Part shown: piece by piece, positions 45,775 to 54,229 of the stretch
How the letters are laid out: each line of letters begins with the position of its first letter
How positions within the stretch are numbered: position 1 is the first letter of the stretch
Assembly: GCF_030929615.1 (NCBI RefSeq)
Contig: NZ_JAVFVU010000012.1
Coordinates: forward strand, 1 to 64,000
Origin: Dyadobacter sp. LHD-138
GTDB taxonomy: Bacteria > Bacteroidota > Bacteroidia > Cytophagales > Spirosomataceae
Direction: 5' to 3'
DNA length: 64,000 nucleotides
Position numbers and translations under genes: made by a program
The notes under the pieces: model-generated
The model's input: only the letters and a program-made list of their open reading frames with translations
The model's database searches: none
Told to the model about the DNA's origin: nothing

Positions 45775-46140
45775 ATGCAAATAACATTGATGAAATCGAA
45801 GATTCACCGGGTAAAGGTGACTCAGGCGGAATTGAATTACATTGGAAGTATCACGATTGACGAAGATTTGATGGATGCCTCAGGTTTAATTGAAAATGAA
45901 CAGGTGCACATCGTTAACAACAACAACGGAGAGCGGTTTGTGACGTACGTGATCAAAGGAGAACGTAAATCAGGAATGATTTGCCTGAACGGTGCCGCTG
46001 CAAGAAAAGTAGCGATTGGCGATATTGTGATCATTATCTCCTACGCCAGCATGACACCGGAAGAAGCAAAAACCTTCAAACCGATGGTCGTATTCCCTGA
46101 TCATAACAATCAGGTAATCAGTGTAACGGCCAGAGGTTAG
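45775..46140 (+). CDS. panD: Aspartate 1-decarboxylase
   Basis: The 121-aa proenzyme makes beta-alanine from aspartate for pantothenate. It is cleaved at Gly24-Ser25 in NYIGSITID to give the pyruvoyl cofactor. Other family motifs are [13 protein letters not shown], the VNNNNGERF loop and [18 protein letters not shown]. With this start the cleavage site falls at residue 24-25 as in E. coli PanD. A start at Met6 is possible. Confidence 0.96.
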   Translation: MQITLMKSKIHRVKVTQAELNYIGSITIDEDLMDASGLIENEQVHIVNNNNGERFVTYVIKGERKSGMICLNGAAARKVAIGDIVIIISYASMTPEEAKTFKPMVVFPDHNNQVISVTARG

Positions 46141-46174
46141 TACAAATCTTATCACGCATCAATATTCTAATTTT

Positions 46175-47209
46175 ATGAAAAGCGCTCTTCGCTATATTAT
46201 CTCGCTTGGACTGGCGGGTGGCTTGATCTGGTTTGTATTCAAGGATATAGATCTGGCCGATATGCTTACCAGATTCGTTCAGGCAGATTGGCGTTGGATT
46301 GCACTTTCATCGTTTCTTTTACTCTGCGCCCACGTTACAAGAGCCTGGAGGTGGGGAATGCTTATGGAGCCGCTGGGTTACAAACCGAGACTTCTTAATA
46401 GCTCTGTCTCAGTTCTGACGGGTTATTTTGCAAACTATATTGTGCCCCGCATGGGCGAGGTAACCCGTTGCGGAACATTATACAGGCTTGAAAGGATTCC
46501 CGTAAACCTGAGTTTCGGGACGGTGGTCGCTGAGCGTATTTTCGATGTAATCATTCTTCTTGGATTGATAGGACTGAACTTTATCCTGGAATTTGACAGG
46601 TTAAGCAGTTTTTTTACGGATATTTTTCAAAGTAAAATTCAGGGAAACGGATCAGTCGACTCCGGCCCCAGTACCCTGCTGATCCTGACAGGTATTGTTT
46701 TTCTGGGGATCATTGTAGCGACTATCGTAGTTTTCAGAAGTGATGCTATAAAAAATAAGTTGTTGCAAAACCCGATTGTTCAAAAAATTGCTGGGTTTCT
46801 GAAAGGAATGCTCGAAGGCTTGTTAAGTGTACGGAAACTCAAAAATCCGGGACTGTTTTTTCTCAGCACGGCCATCATCTGGATCTGTTATTATCTGGTT
46901 TCCTACGTTTTGTTCTTCTGTATCCCGGAAACCTCGCAGCTTGGATTATTAGCAGGGCTTACGTTGCTCGTTGTAGGCTCGATTGGTATGACAGCCCCAA
47001 CGCAGGGTGGCATCGGGGCTTATCATTTACTGGTGGGCAGCGTTATGGTTTTATACGGACTGACCCAAAAAGATGGCATTACACTGGCGACCTTCATTCA
47101 CGGAACGCAGATGTTGTTTATGCTGGTGGTAGGCGCCCTGGCATTTCTTTATGTTTTGATCCAGAATAAAACGGCTGATGAACCGACCGTAGCAACGACA
47201 AATCACTAA
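46175..47209 (+). CDS. Lysylphosphatidylglycerol synthase-like transmembrane protein (UPF0104/YbhN)
   Basis: The 344-aa protein has about eight membrane helices and the LPG_synthase_TM/YbhN signature. It has WRWGMLMEPLGYKPRLLNSS, an ANYIVPRMGEVTRC segment and TAPTQGGIGAYHLLVG near the C-terminus. It lacks the soluble aminoacyl-transfer domain of MprF, so it is probably a lipid flippase-like or membrane-regulator protein. It is 34 bp after panD and 32 bp before the hldE-type gene, so these genes likely form an operon. Confidence 0.88.
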   Translation: MKSALRYIISLGLAGGLIWFVFKDIDLADMLTRFVQADWRWIALSSFLLLCAHVTRAWRWGMLMEPLGYKPRLLNSSVSVLTGYFANYIVPRMGEVTRCGTLYRLERIPVNLSFGTVVAERIFDVIILLGLIGLNFILEFDRLSSFFTDIFQSKIQGNGSVDSGPSTLLILTGIVFLGIIVATIVVFRSDAIKNKLLQNPIVQKIAGFLKGMLEGLLSVRKLKNPGLFFLSTAIIWICYYLVSYVLFFCIPETSQLGLLAGLTLLVVGSIGMTAPTQGGIGAYHLLVGSVMVLYGLTQKDGITLATFIHGTQMLFMLVVGALAFLYVLIQNKTADEPTVATTNH

Positions 47210-47241
47210 ATCCTTTATAAATCCTAATTCCCTTTTCAAGA

Positions 47242-47727
47242 ATGAATGCGACAGAGAGTAAAATTTTACGCGTAGAAGAAGCAAAAACGTTAATTGAGGA
47301 TTGGCAAAGAGCCGGACAGAAGGTGGTTTTTACCAATGGCTGTTTTGATATCGTACATTTAGGTCATATCGACTACCTGGAAAAAGCACATGCACTGGGC
47401 GGTCGTCTGGTACTTGGCCTGAACACCGATGCGTCGGTAAGCCGGTTAAAAGGTCCGTTGCGTCCGGTTGTGAACGAATACGCGAGAGCACGTTTAATGG
47501 CAGCTTTGTCTTTCGTAGATGCTGTCATTTTGTTCGACGAACCTACCCCAAGTCAGTTAATCGAGGCCCTAAAACCTGACATTTTGGTAAAAGGTGACGA
47601 TTATACAGTAGAAACTATTGCTGGTGCAGATTTTGTTCTTAATTTGGGGGGAGAGGTAAAAACAATAGCTTTGGTAAAAGGTTATTCAACCTCAGCACTT
47701 ATTGAGAAGATAAAAAAAGGATATTAA
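47242..47727 (+). CDS. rfaE2: D-glycero-beta-D-manno-heptose 1-phosphate adenylyltransferase
   Basis: The 161-aa nucleotidyltransferase activates heptose-1-phosphate with ATP to ADP-heptose for lipopolysaccharide core. Motifs are FTNGCFDIVHLGHIDYL (HxGH, about 31-47), GLNTDASVSRLKGP and KGDDYTVETIAGA. It corresponds to the C-terminal half of E. coli HldE; the kinase half is absent, as is common in Bacteroidota where two separate proteins occur. It is probably in an operon with panD and the upstream membrane-protein gene. Confidence 0.92.
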   Translation: MNATESKILRVEEAKTLIEDWQRAGQKVVFTNGCFDIVHLGHIDYLEKAHALGGRLVLGLNTDASVSRLKGPLRPVVNEYARARLMAALSFVDAVILFDEPTPSQLIEALKPDILVKGDDYTVETIAGADFVLNLGGEVKTIALVKGYSTSALIEKIKKGY

Positions 47728-47772
47728 GAGGAAATATATCTTCGGAAGTAAGTAGCTGACATTTCCCTCTTA
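47725..47772 (+). terminator. Possible terminator after rfaE2
   Basis: TAAGAGG-AAAT pairs with ATTTCCCTCTTA (one bulge) around a long loop. It is weak but correctly placed before the zinc-peptidase gene. Confidence 0.45.
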
Positions 47773-47821
47773 TTGTATTAATGAAAGTTTAATTTTTCGT
47801 AACAAAACTAAAAGAGAAAAT

Positions 47822-48499
47822 ATGGGTGCTTACTTAATTATTATTCTCGTCATGGGCATTAGCTTTTATGTGCAATGGCGTTTAAAGAGTAAATTTGAAG
47901 AATATTCGCAGGTCGGGCTAAGTAATGGCATGAGTGGTCGCGAGATTGCTGAGAAAATGCTTAGAGATAGTGGTATTTATGATGTACGGGTTGTTTCTGT
48001 TGAAGGCCAACTGACGGACCACTATAATCCACAGGATAAAACAGTTAACCTGAGCCCTGATGTATTTCATGGACGCAGTGTCTCAGCAGCAGCTGTGGCA
48101 TCCCACGAATGCGGTCACGCAGTTCAGCATGCAACGGCTTATCAGTGGCTGAAATTCAGGTCCCAGATGGTTCCGTTTTTAAGTTTTTCATCGCGTTATA
48201 TGCAATGGGTTATTTTGGGAGGAATCTTGTTGTTGCAGACCACGCCGATCCCATTAGCCATTGGTGTTGCGCTTTTTGCAGCGACAACACTATTTAGCTT
48301 TATCACACTTCCGGTGGAATATGATGCAAGTAATAGGGCGTTGGCCTGGATTCAGCAAAACAGAGTCGTGAATGAAAGGGAATATGTGATGGCCGCAGAC
48401 GCGCTTAAATGGGCAGCCAGAACGTACCTCGTAGCAGCAATCAGCTCTTTGGCCACCTTGGTTTATTACGTAAGCATTTTGTTGGGCAGAAGAAATTAA
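47822..48499 (+). CDS. Membrane zinc metallopeptidase (YugP-like)
   Basis: The 225-aa protein has an N-terminal membrane helix, the zinc-binding HECGHAVQH (about 97-105) and two further hydrophobic helices (about 125-160), then a C-terminal helix. It is the neutral zinc metallopeptidase family of YugP. The third ligand is probably in PVEYDASNRALAW. Its substrates are unknown. A strong hairpin terminator follows. Confidence 0.9.
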   Translation: MGAYLIIILVMGISFYVQWRLKSKFEEYSQVGLSNGMSGREIAEKMLRDSGIYDVRVVSVEGQLTDHYNPQDKTVNLSPDVFHGRSVSAAAVASHECGHAVQHATAYQWLKFRSQMVPFLSFSSRYMQWVILGGILLLQTTPIPLAIGVALFAATTLFSFITLPVEYDASNRALAWIQQNRVVNEREYVMAADALKWAARTYLVAAISSLATLVYYVSILLGRRN

Positions 48500-48529
48500 C
48501 AGACAAGTTTATTCGAATTTGGAATATAC

Positions 48530-48567
48530 GGAGCAGTCAAGTTTTGAAAACTTGGCTGCTCTTTTTT
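48530..48567 (+). terminator. Terminator of the zinc-peptidase gene
   Basis: A stem of about 15 bp (GAGCAG-CAAGTTTT against AAAACTTG-CTGCTC, one mismatch) is followed by T7. Confidence 0.85.
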
Positions 48568-48634
48568 TGATGGCTATCTTTGATCATACTTCAGCAACTT
48601 TCAATCAAAAAGCTGTTAATCAAAACACCACGCC

Positions 48635-49021
48635 ATGGATTCCATATCAGAAGCACGCCGCCATCTTGCTAACGCGAAAGAAATATTAAGGGATAAAGCG
48701 CGAAAAGAAGATGACCGTTATCAGGATAAAAAATACATCAAAATGGCAGGACATACGGCCTATACCGGCGTGTTGTTAGCATTGGACGCTTTGTTTGGTA
48801 ATAAGAAAAAGAATGCCAGAAAAAGCGTTGAGTGGTATCAGCTGGAGTTATCCCGAATAGATAAAAAAATTACGGGTTCATTTGCTGATGTTTATGAAAT
48901 CCTGCACCTCTCCATGGGTTACGATGGTGTGCAGAATGCAAAAGTGATCATCATCGGCCTTCAGGAAGCTGAAAATATTATTAACTGGACGGAGCAAAAA
49001 ATGGCAAAAGCGGTTGCTTGA
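48635..49021 (+). CDS. DUF5618-like small helical protein
   Basis: The 128-aa protein is predicted all-helical and charged, with no signal peptide. The pattern SISEARRHLANAKEILRDKA, YKKIKMAGHTAYTGVLLALD-like (here YIKMAGHTAYTGVLLALD) and LHLSMGYDGVQN fits the small Bacteroidota family DUF5618. Such HEPN-like helical bundles sometimes act with nucleotidyltransferases, but no such partner is adjacent. The function is unknown. Confidence 0.7.
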   Translation: MDSISEARRHLANAKEILRDKARKEDDRYQDKKYIKMAGHTAYTGVLLALDALFGNKKKNARKSVEWYQLELSRIDKKITGSFADVYEILHLSMGYDGVQNAKVIIIGLQEAENIINWTEQKMAKAVA

Positions 49022-49058
49022 CTTCCCTCTTTTTACATATCTCATTGCAGAGCTATAC

Positions 49059-50228
49059 TCATTTTCTTTGATTCCAATAAATCACAACATTATGTGTGGA
49101 GCGTCCGGAAGCGACAACGTCTAAATCACCATCACCATCCAGATCAGAAACCGTCAAATCCTCACAGGCGATTTTAATCTTATCATCCAAAGAATATTCC
49201 TGCCACTTTTTCCCTTCCGGATCCATACCCACAAACATTCGCACGCCCATAATATCCGCCACGTTTGGATTCCTCCAGCCCACTACAATCTGATCACGGC
49301 CCTGTCCAAAAAAGTCCGCGCAAGCCAATGCGTGTCCTTCCTTCATTTTATCCGTCAGAACGGTCCGGCTATCCTTGGAATAAACCACGAGCGAGTTCCC
49401 ATGCATTGGTTCAACGGTAGCGGAAAAGAGCTGATTTTTACCCAAAGTACCCATCCTGATTTCTCCCACCCCCTGCCCCGGCACCATCCAGTTTCCTGAC
49501 GGCGCCCAGCCGTCCACCCCATTCAGGAATACCTGTACACCTTCTTTACCTGCAACGGCCAGACCAGCAAAGCGGCCAGACACCTCCATAGGTTGAAAAT
49601 TATGCGTCATGTGCATATTGGTTTCCACCAGATCATATCCCCAAAGCCCCTTTCTGTTTTCAGGAACATCAAAAGCAATCATTTTTACGCCTGCGCCAAC
49701 CCCGCTGGCATTCCCTTCTCCATGCAATGGCAATACAACGAGCTGAAAAGTTTCATCTGTTTTTTTCACCCAATGCATTCGGTGTATCGTAACCTCGTGA
49801 TGCAGCCGAACCGGGTGCCATAATTCGGTTCGATTTTCACCGGGGGCCAAATAAAATACTGCGCCCGATAGTTTATTATTTTTTGTTTCTGACGGATTCC
49901 ATTGCGCGCCCACGGCCACTTCCACTTTCCCGTCACCATCAATATCCCGGGCAGCGATACATACGTTATCCTGTTCGGTAAGATCTTTCGCAATCACATA
50001 ACGGATCCATTTCGCGGTCTTCTCGCCCGGATTTTTGTACCAGACAATTTCCTTTTTATCTGCCAGCAGAATATCCGGTTTCCCATCACCATCGACATCC
50101 CCCGTCACCACCCCATAGCCGATGCTGATCTCGTCATCAATCACTTCTCCTTTAAAAGTTGCCGTTTGCCCGTTGGTTTTCAGGTGAAAGAGTAAAAAAA
50201 TGATGCCGGATAATATTTGTTTTTTCAT
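49059..50228 (-). CDS. Secreted FG-GAP/VCBS repeat protein
   Basis: The 389-aa product has a signal peptide (to about residue 20, ending TNGQ) and several FG-GAP-type calcium-binding propeller motifs: [18 protein letters not shown] (about 40-57), [16 protein letters not shown] and [17 protein letters not shown] near the end. It is a beta-propeller probably found in the periplasm or outside the cell. No sorting domain is present. It is divergent from gcvT. Confidence 0.85.
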   Translation of the reverse strand: MKKQILSGIIFLLFHLKTNGQTATFKGEVIDDEISIGYGVVTGDVDGDGKPDILLADKKEIVWYKNPGEKTAKWIRYVIAKDLTEQDNVCIAARDIDGDGKVEVAVGAQWNPSETKNNKLSGAVFYLAPGENRTELWHPVRLHHEVTIHRMHWVKKTDETFQLVVLPLHGEGNASGVGAGVKMIAFDVPENRKGLWGYDLVETNMHMTHNFQPMEVSGRFAGLAVAGKEGVQVFLNGVDGWAPSGNWMVPGQGVGEIRMGTLGKNQLFSATVEPMHGNSLVVYSKDSRTVLTDKMKEGHALACADFFGQGRDQIVVGWRNPNVADIMGVRMFVGMDPEGKKWQEYSLDDKIKIACEDLTVSDLDGDGDLDVVASGRSTHNVVIYWNQRK

Positions 50229-50329
50229 AGATTAAATTTTCAATTTTCACTTCAAAAGAAGCCATTAAAGCCTACTTTTTCACAATATACTTCAAAAAGA
50301 TCGTTAGCCACATTTCAAAACATACATTT

Positions 50330-50362
50330 TTGCGTCGCTTTGTTCTGCTTTTCATACTTTTG
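50330..50362 (+). promoter_or_regulatory. Promoter of gcvT
   Basis: TTG at 50,330-50,332 and TACTTTTG at 50,355-50,362 (22-base spacer) lie about 28 bp before the ATG. No glycine riboswitch is visible in the short leader. Confidence 0.55.
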
Positions 50363-50390
50363 TAGTTTAAAGAGAACCAAAAACCATTTT

Positions 50391-51473
50391 ATGAAAACTG
50401 TTCCCCTACATCAGGTCCATGTTCAATTAGGTGCTAAAATAGTACCCTTTGCAGGTTTTGAGATGCCAGTGCGCTATTCCTCGGATATGGAAGAACATCA
50501 CACGGTCCGCAACAATGTAGGTGTTTTCGATGTTTCCCACATGGGAGAATTCAGCGTTAAGGGCCCAAAAGCACTGGATCTTATACAAAAAGTTTCGGCC
50601 AATGATGCTTCGGTCTTGTTTGACGGAAAAATACAATACAGCTATTTACCAAATGCTGATGGCGGTGTGGTGGACGATTTACTCGTATACCGCTACAATG
50701 CAGAAGAATATCTGCTCGTCGTGAATGCATCCAATATTGAAAAAGACTGGAACTGGATCCAGAGCCATAACACAGAAGGTGTGGAAATGAAAAACCTTTC
50801 TGACGACCTGTGCCTTTTGGCTGTACAAGGCCCAAAAGCCACGGCTACTTTACAGAAATTAACAGCGGTTGATCTGGCAGCGATGGAATATTATACGTTT
50901 CAGGTTGGCACGATGGCGGGTATCGACAATGTAATTATTTCTGCCACGGGGTATACCGGTGCCGGCGGATTTGAAATTTATATACAAAAAGAAGACGCCC
51001 ATAAAATGTGGGATGCTATTTTCGAAGCAGGAAAAGAATTTAATATCCAGCCCGTTGGATTGGGCGCACGCGATACCTTGCGTCTTGAAAAAGGTTTCTG
51101 TCTTTATGGTAATGATATCGACGACAAAACTTCGCCTTTGGAAGCTGGCTTAGGCTGGGTGACTAAATTCACAAAAGATTTCATCAATTCCCCTGATTTG
51201 AAAAGTCAGAAAGAAGCGGGTTTGAAAAATAAACTGGTAGGATTTGAAATGATCGATCGTGGCATTCCACGCGGGCATTACGAATTATGTGATGCGGAGG
51301 GACATAAATTGGGTGATGTTACTTCGGGAACGCAGTCACCTACGTTACAGAAAGGTATTGGCTTAGGCTATGTTCCAACTGCATACAGCAAACCGGAAAC
51401 AGAGATTTTTGTAAAGGTGAGAGACCGCCTTTTGAAAGCGAAAGTTGTAAAACTACCTTTCGTAAAAGGCTGA
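50391..51473 (+). CDS. gcvT: Glycine cleavage system T protein (aminomethyltransferase)
   Basis: The 360-aa protein transfers the methylene group of glycine to tetrahydrofolate and releases ammonia. It opens with [20 protein letters not shown], then FDVSHMGEF (about 46-54), an RYRDN-like segment absent, [10 protein letters not shown] (about 189-198) and [13 protein letters not shown] (about 224-236). The C-terminal barrel includes [17 protein letters not shown]. The frame is open for 58 codons further upstream, but the ATG at 50,391 gives the family N-terminus and follows the promoter. The gcvP and gcvH genes are not in the window. Confidence 0.95.
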   Translation: MKTVPLHQVHVQLGAKIVPFAGFEMPVRYSSDMEEHHTVRNNVGVFDVSHMGEFSVKGPKALDLIQKVSANDASVLFDGKIQYSYLPNADGGVVDDLLVYRYNAEEYLLVVNASNIEKDWNWIQSHNTEGVEMKNLSDDLCLLAVQGPKATATLQKLTAVDLAAMEYYTFQVGTMAGIDNVIISATGYTGAGGFEIYIQKEDAHKMWDAIFEAGKEFNIQPVGLGARDTLRLEKGFCLYGNDIDDKTSPLEAGLGWVTKFTKDFINSPDLKSQKEAGLKNKLVGFEMIDRGIPRGHYELCDAEGHKLGDVTSGTQSPTLQKGIGLGYVPTAYSKPETEIFVKVRDRLLKAKVVKLPFVKG

Positions 51474-51483
51474 CATAGGACCT

Positions 51484-51513
51484 GCTGACGAATAGGTTTT
51501 ACCTGTTCGTCAG
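51484..51513 (+). terminator. Hairpin after gcvT
   Basis: GCTGACGAA pairs with TTCGTCAGC, with an inner AGGT/ACCT stem. The T run after it is weak, so partial readthrough into comB is possible. Confidence 0.55.
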
Positions 51514-51564
51514 CATCATTTTCTCCATATTCTTACTACAAAAAATTCCCGCATTGTCTTTTAT

Positions 51565-52275
51565 ATGAAACACCTGGATGTTTGCCTGACGCCTGATTTA
51601 CTCCACTTACATAAACTTGATAATTCTATTGTTGTGGTAGCCGACATTTTCCGCGCTACTTCCTGTATGGTTACCGGCCTTGCTTATGGCGTAAAAAGTA
51701 TTACGCCCGTTGCCACCGTCGAAGAATGTAAACTATTGCAGGACAGAGGATTTATAGCCGCAGCCGAACGTGATGCACATAAAGTAGAAGGTTTTGACCT
51801 TGACAATTCTCCGTTCAGTTATATGAACGAGCGATTAATTGGCTCTGAAATTGCAATGACCACGACGAATGGTACGTTATCCATTGCAAAAGCCAGAGCA
51901 TCCGCCGTAAAAGTAATGGTAGGTGCTTTTCTAAACCTGGGTGCATTGGCTAACCATTTAAGATCAGAACAATATGACGTTTTGGTTCTTTGCGCCGGCT
52001 GGAAAGGAAGACCAAACCTTGAAGACACGTTATTTGCAGGCGCACTGGCCGAGGCTTTAAAAGATCAGTTTATGTTAAGAGAAGATGGAACGCTGATGGC
52101 GCAAAGACTTTATAATGAAAGTCGGGAGAACCTGCTTGCCTCCGTTTCAAATTCATCACACGTAAGAAGATTACAGCGTCTTGGTATTCAAAAAGATATC
52201 GCATACTGCCTGCAAACAGATCTTTATGACGTCGTACCGGTTTTAAGGGGAACTACGCTTGTAGCCATGCACTAA
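51565..52275 (+). CDS. comB: 2-phosphosulfolactate phosphatase family protein
   Basis: The 236-aa protein belongs to the ComB family, first known for dephosphorylating 2-phosphosulfolactate in coenzyme M synthesis. Motifs are VVVADIFRATSCMVTGLAYG (about 22-41), AAERDAHKVEGFDLDNSP and TTTNGTLSIAKA. Bacteroidota do not make coenzyme M, so the real role is probably sulfolactate or sulfonolipid metabolism, which Cytophagales-type bacteria do have. That link is inference. It sits between gcvT and a secreted-protein gene on the same strand. Confidence 0.88.
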   Translation: MKHLDVCLTPDLLHLHKLDNSIVVVADIFRATSCMVTGLAYGVKSITPVATVEECKLLQDRGFIAAAERDAHKVEGFDLDNSPFSYMNERLIGSEIAMTTTNGTLSIAKARASAVKVMVGAFLNLGALANHLRSEQYDVLVLCAGWKGRPNLEDTLFAGALAEALKDQFMLREDGTLMAQRLYNESRENLLASVSNSSHVRRLQRLGIQKDIAYCLQTDLYDVVPVLRGTTLVAMH

Positions 52276-52322
52276 CGGTTCCCTGTTTTATTTCGTTAAT
52301 CAATAAGTCAGAACAACTATTC

Positions 52323-54203
52323 ATGTCAAAATTCTTCATCATTGCTTTTCTTGGTTTGTTTTTGAGCACAACATGGGTTGCTGCCCAGGAAGTCCCGTCG
52401 GAACCGCAATCGGACAGTACTTTAACCATTCCTCTGAAAAAAAAGGGTCAAAAATCTAACGAGGCAGTTGCTGACACATTATCCGAAAAGGAAGCAGAAG
52501 AACAGCTTTTGAAAGCTGCAAAAGCCAACGGCGATACAGTTTACGCCTATAAAATTATTACCGGTGACCTTTCGTACTTATCGGTTTGTCCCGGAACAAC
52601 GATAACCGTTCCTTTCGCAACCGAAGGCCCCTTTGATGCGGACAATAACTTTATCGCCCATCTGATTGATCCGTCGGGGAAGTCTATCCCTATTTCGCTG
52701 CCAACAAAAGGCGGACCGATCAAAGCGGTGATCCCATCGTATAAAATCGGAGGCGAGGTTTACAAAATACAGATTCTGAGTACAATTCCGGTGATTAAAA
52801 GCCAGGAAGTACCAATCCGTTTGTTACAAACACCAACGGCCCGGATAGAAATCATTGACGGCACACAGGCAGTGCGTGTTATGCCGGGTCATGAAGTACA
52901 GCTGAGAGTTAATCTGCAGGGCACTGCGCCCTGGTCATTCCGTCTTTCCGACAGCACGATTGTTTATCAGACGTTATCCAATCCGCATTATCTGACTGTC
53001 AAACCAAAACATGTACAGGCTTATAGTATTGTGGGTGTTTCCAATGCCTGCGGTAGCGGGACCACGTCGGGAGAACCCATTATCAACGTTGACGACAACC
53101 CGGAGCCTAAGCTAGAACTGAAAGAGGTAGATAAGTTGGTCCGCGTTTGTTCAGGAATTCCCTTTCCGGTACCTTTCAGCGCTACCGGAAAATTCAAATC
53201 CGGCAACCGTTTTGTTGTTCAGATCGCGGATCGTACCGGCGCATTTAAAACAATTTCATCGCCTGATACGACGGGTTATATCACCACACAAATTCCTAAT
53301 ACCTACAAACCGGGTGACTATCGCTTGCGGGTTATGTCGTCGGCTCCTTATCTGATTAGTCAAACGGCTAATATCAGCATTGTTTCACCAACCGTTGCGA
53401 CGTTGCAAAGAGATTCGCTGCACCTTCCGGAAAACGGCACCGGAGATTTATTTGTTCGTTTCGACGGCGGCGGCCCGTGGTTTGTCATGCTGTCGGACGG
53501 AACTTATGAAAACAATATTATGGACTCGCCGCACAAGATCAGTGTGAAACCATACAACGATACCAATTACCAGATTTCATCGGCCGGTGGACTTTGTGGT
53601 GTAGGTAAATTTTCGGGCCGCGCAAAAGTTAGTGTTACCACACCGCCAGCAAGTATCACGATGGAGAAACTGCCGCAATCCATGGTTTGCGCCGGAAGCA
53701 GTATTGAAATTCCCTACAAAACTGTTGGCCGATATTCTTCCACCAACAGATTTGTCGTGCAGATCACGGACAAAACCGGACGATTTGTTGACCTGCCAAC
53801 AACGGTAACACCTACGTCGTTTACAGCAAAAGTTACCGCAGCAGTGGCACCGGGCGATACCGTAAGAGCACAGAAGATCCGGATTATTTCATCGTCTCCG
53901 GCTGTATCCAGCAAAGAGGAAGAAATCAGGGTTATCGCCAATAATAAAGCCGTTGGAGAGGTTTCAGGCAAAGCATTCATCACCGGAGGCAGGTCAACGC
54001 GGATCACGCTGAAATTCAAAAACGGGTTACCGCCATGGTCGTTTACGCTATCCGACGGAACTTCGGTAAACGGAACCTTCCTGAATCCATACCTGATCAC
54101 CGTTTCTCCAACCGCGACGACAGAATACACAATCAGCTCCCTAAAAAGCGGCTGTGGGACAGGTATTGGCACGGGTTCAGCAACCGTAACTGTTGATAAA
54201 TAA
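52323..54203 (+). CDS. Secreted protein with three long internal repeats
   Basis: The 626-aa product has a signal peptide (to about 21, ending VAAQ) and a lysine/glutamate-rich linker. It is then built of three units of about 180 residues. Each starts with VCPGTTI, VCSGIPF or VCAGSSI (near 88, 274 and 454), continues GxFxxxNxFVVQI-type, and ends with an Ig-like half: PWSFRLSD, PWFVMLSDGTY and PWSFTLSDGTS, then CGSG, CGVG or CGTG. A Cys pair per unit could form a disulfide. No enzyme motif is seen. It precedes porZ by 26 bp and is probably co-transcribed, which suggests a surface role. Confidence 0.8.
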   Translation: MSKFFIIAFLGLFLSTTWVAAQEVPSEPQSDSTLTIPLKKKGQKSNEAVADTLSEKEAEEQLLKAAKANGDTVYAYKIITGDLSYLSVCPGTTITVPFATEGPFDADNNFIAHLIDPSGKSIPISLPTKGGPIKAVIPSYKIGGEVYKIQILSTIPVIKSQEVPIRLLQTPTARIEIIDGTQAVRVMPGHEVQLRVNLQGTAPWSFRLSDSTIVYQTLSNPHYLTVKPKHVQAYSIVGVSNACGSGTTSGEPIINVDDNPEPKLELKEVDKLVRVCSGIPFPVPFSATGKFKSGNRFVVQIADRTGAFKTISSPDTTGYITTQIPNTYKPGDYRLRVMSSAPYLISQTANISIVSPTVATLQRDSLHLPENGTGDLFVRFDGGGPWFVMLSDGTYENNIMDSPHKISVKPYNDTNYQISSAGGLCGVGKFSGRAKVSVTTPPASITMEKLPQSMVCAGSSIEIPYKTVGRYSSTNRFVVQITDKTGRFVDLPTTVTPTSFTAKVTAAVAPGDTVRAQKIRIISSSPAVSSKEEEIRVIANNKAVGEVSGKAFITGGRSTRITLKFKNGLPPWSFTLSDGTSVNGTFLNPYLITVSPTATTEYTISSLKSGCGTGIGTGSATVTVDK

Positions 54204-54229
54204 TTTTTCAACCCAAAAGGAAAAGCGGA

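Noticed and set aside
50217..50390. A 58-residue N-terminal extension of GcvT
   Set aside because: The promoter lies inside it and the family N-terminus begins at the ATG at 50,391.
50363..50390. A glycine riboswitch in front of gcvT
   Set aside because: The leader after the predicted promoter is about 20-30 bases, too short for the aptamer.
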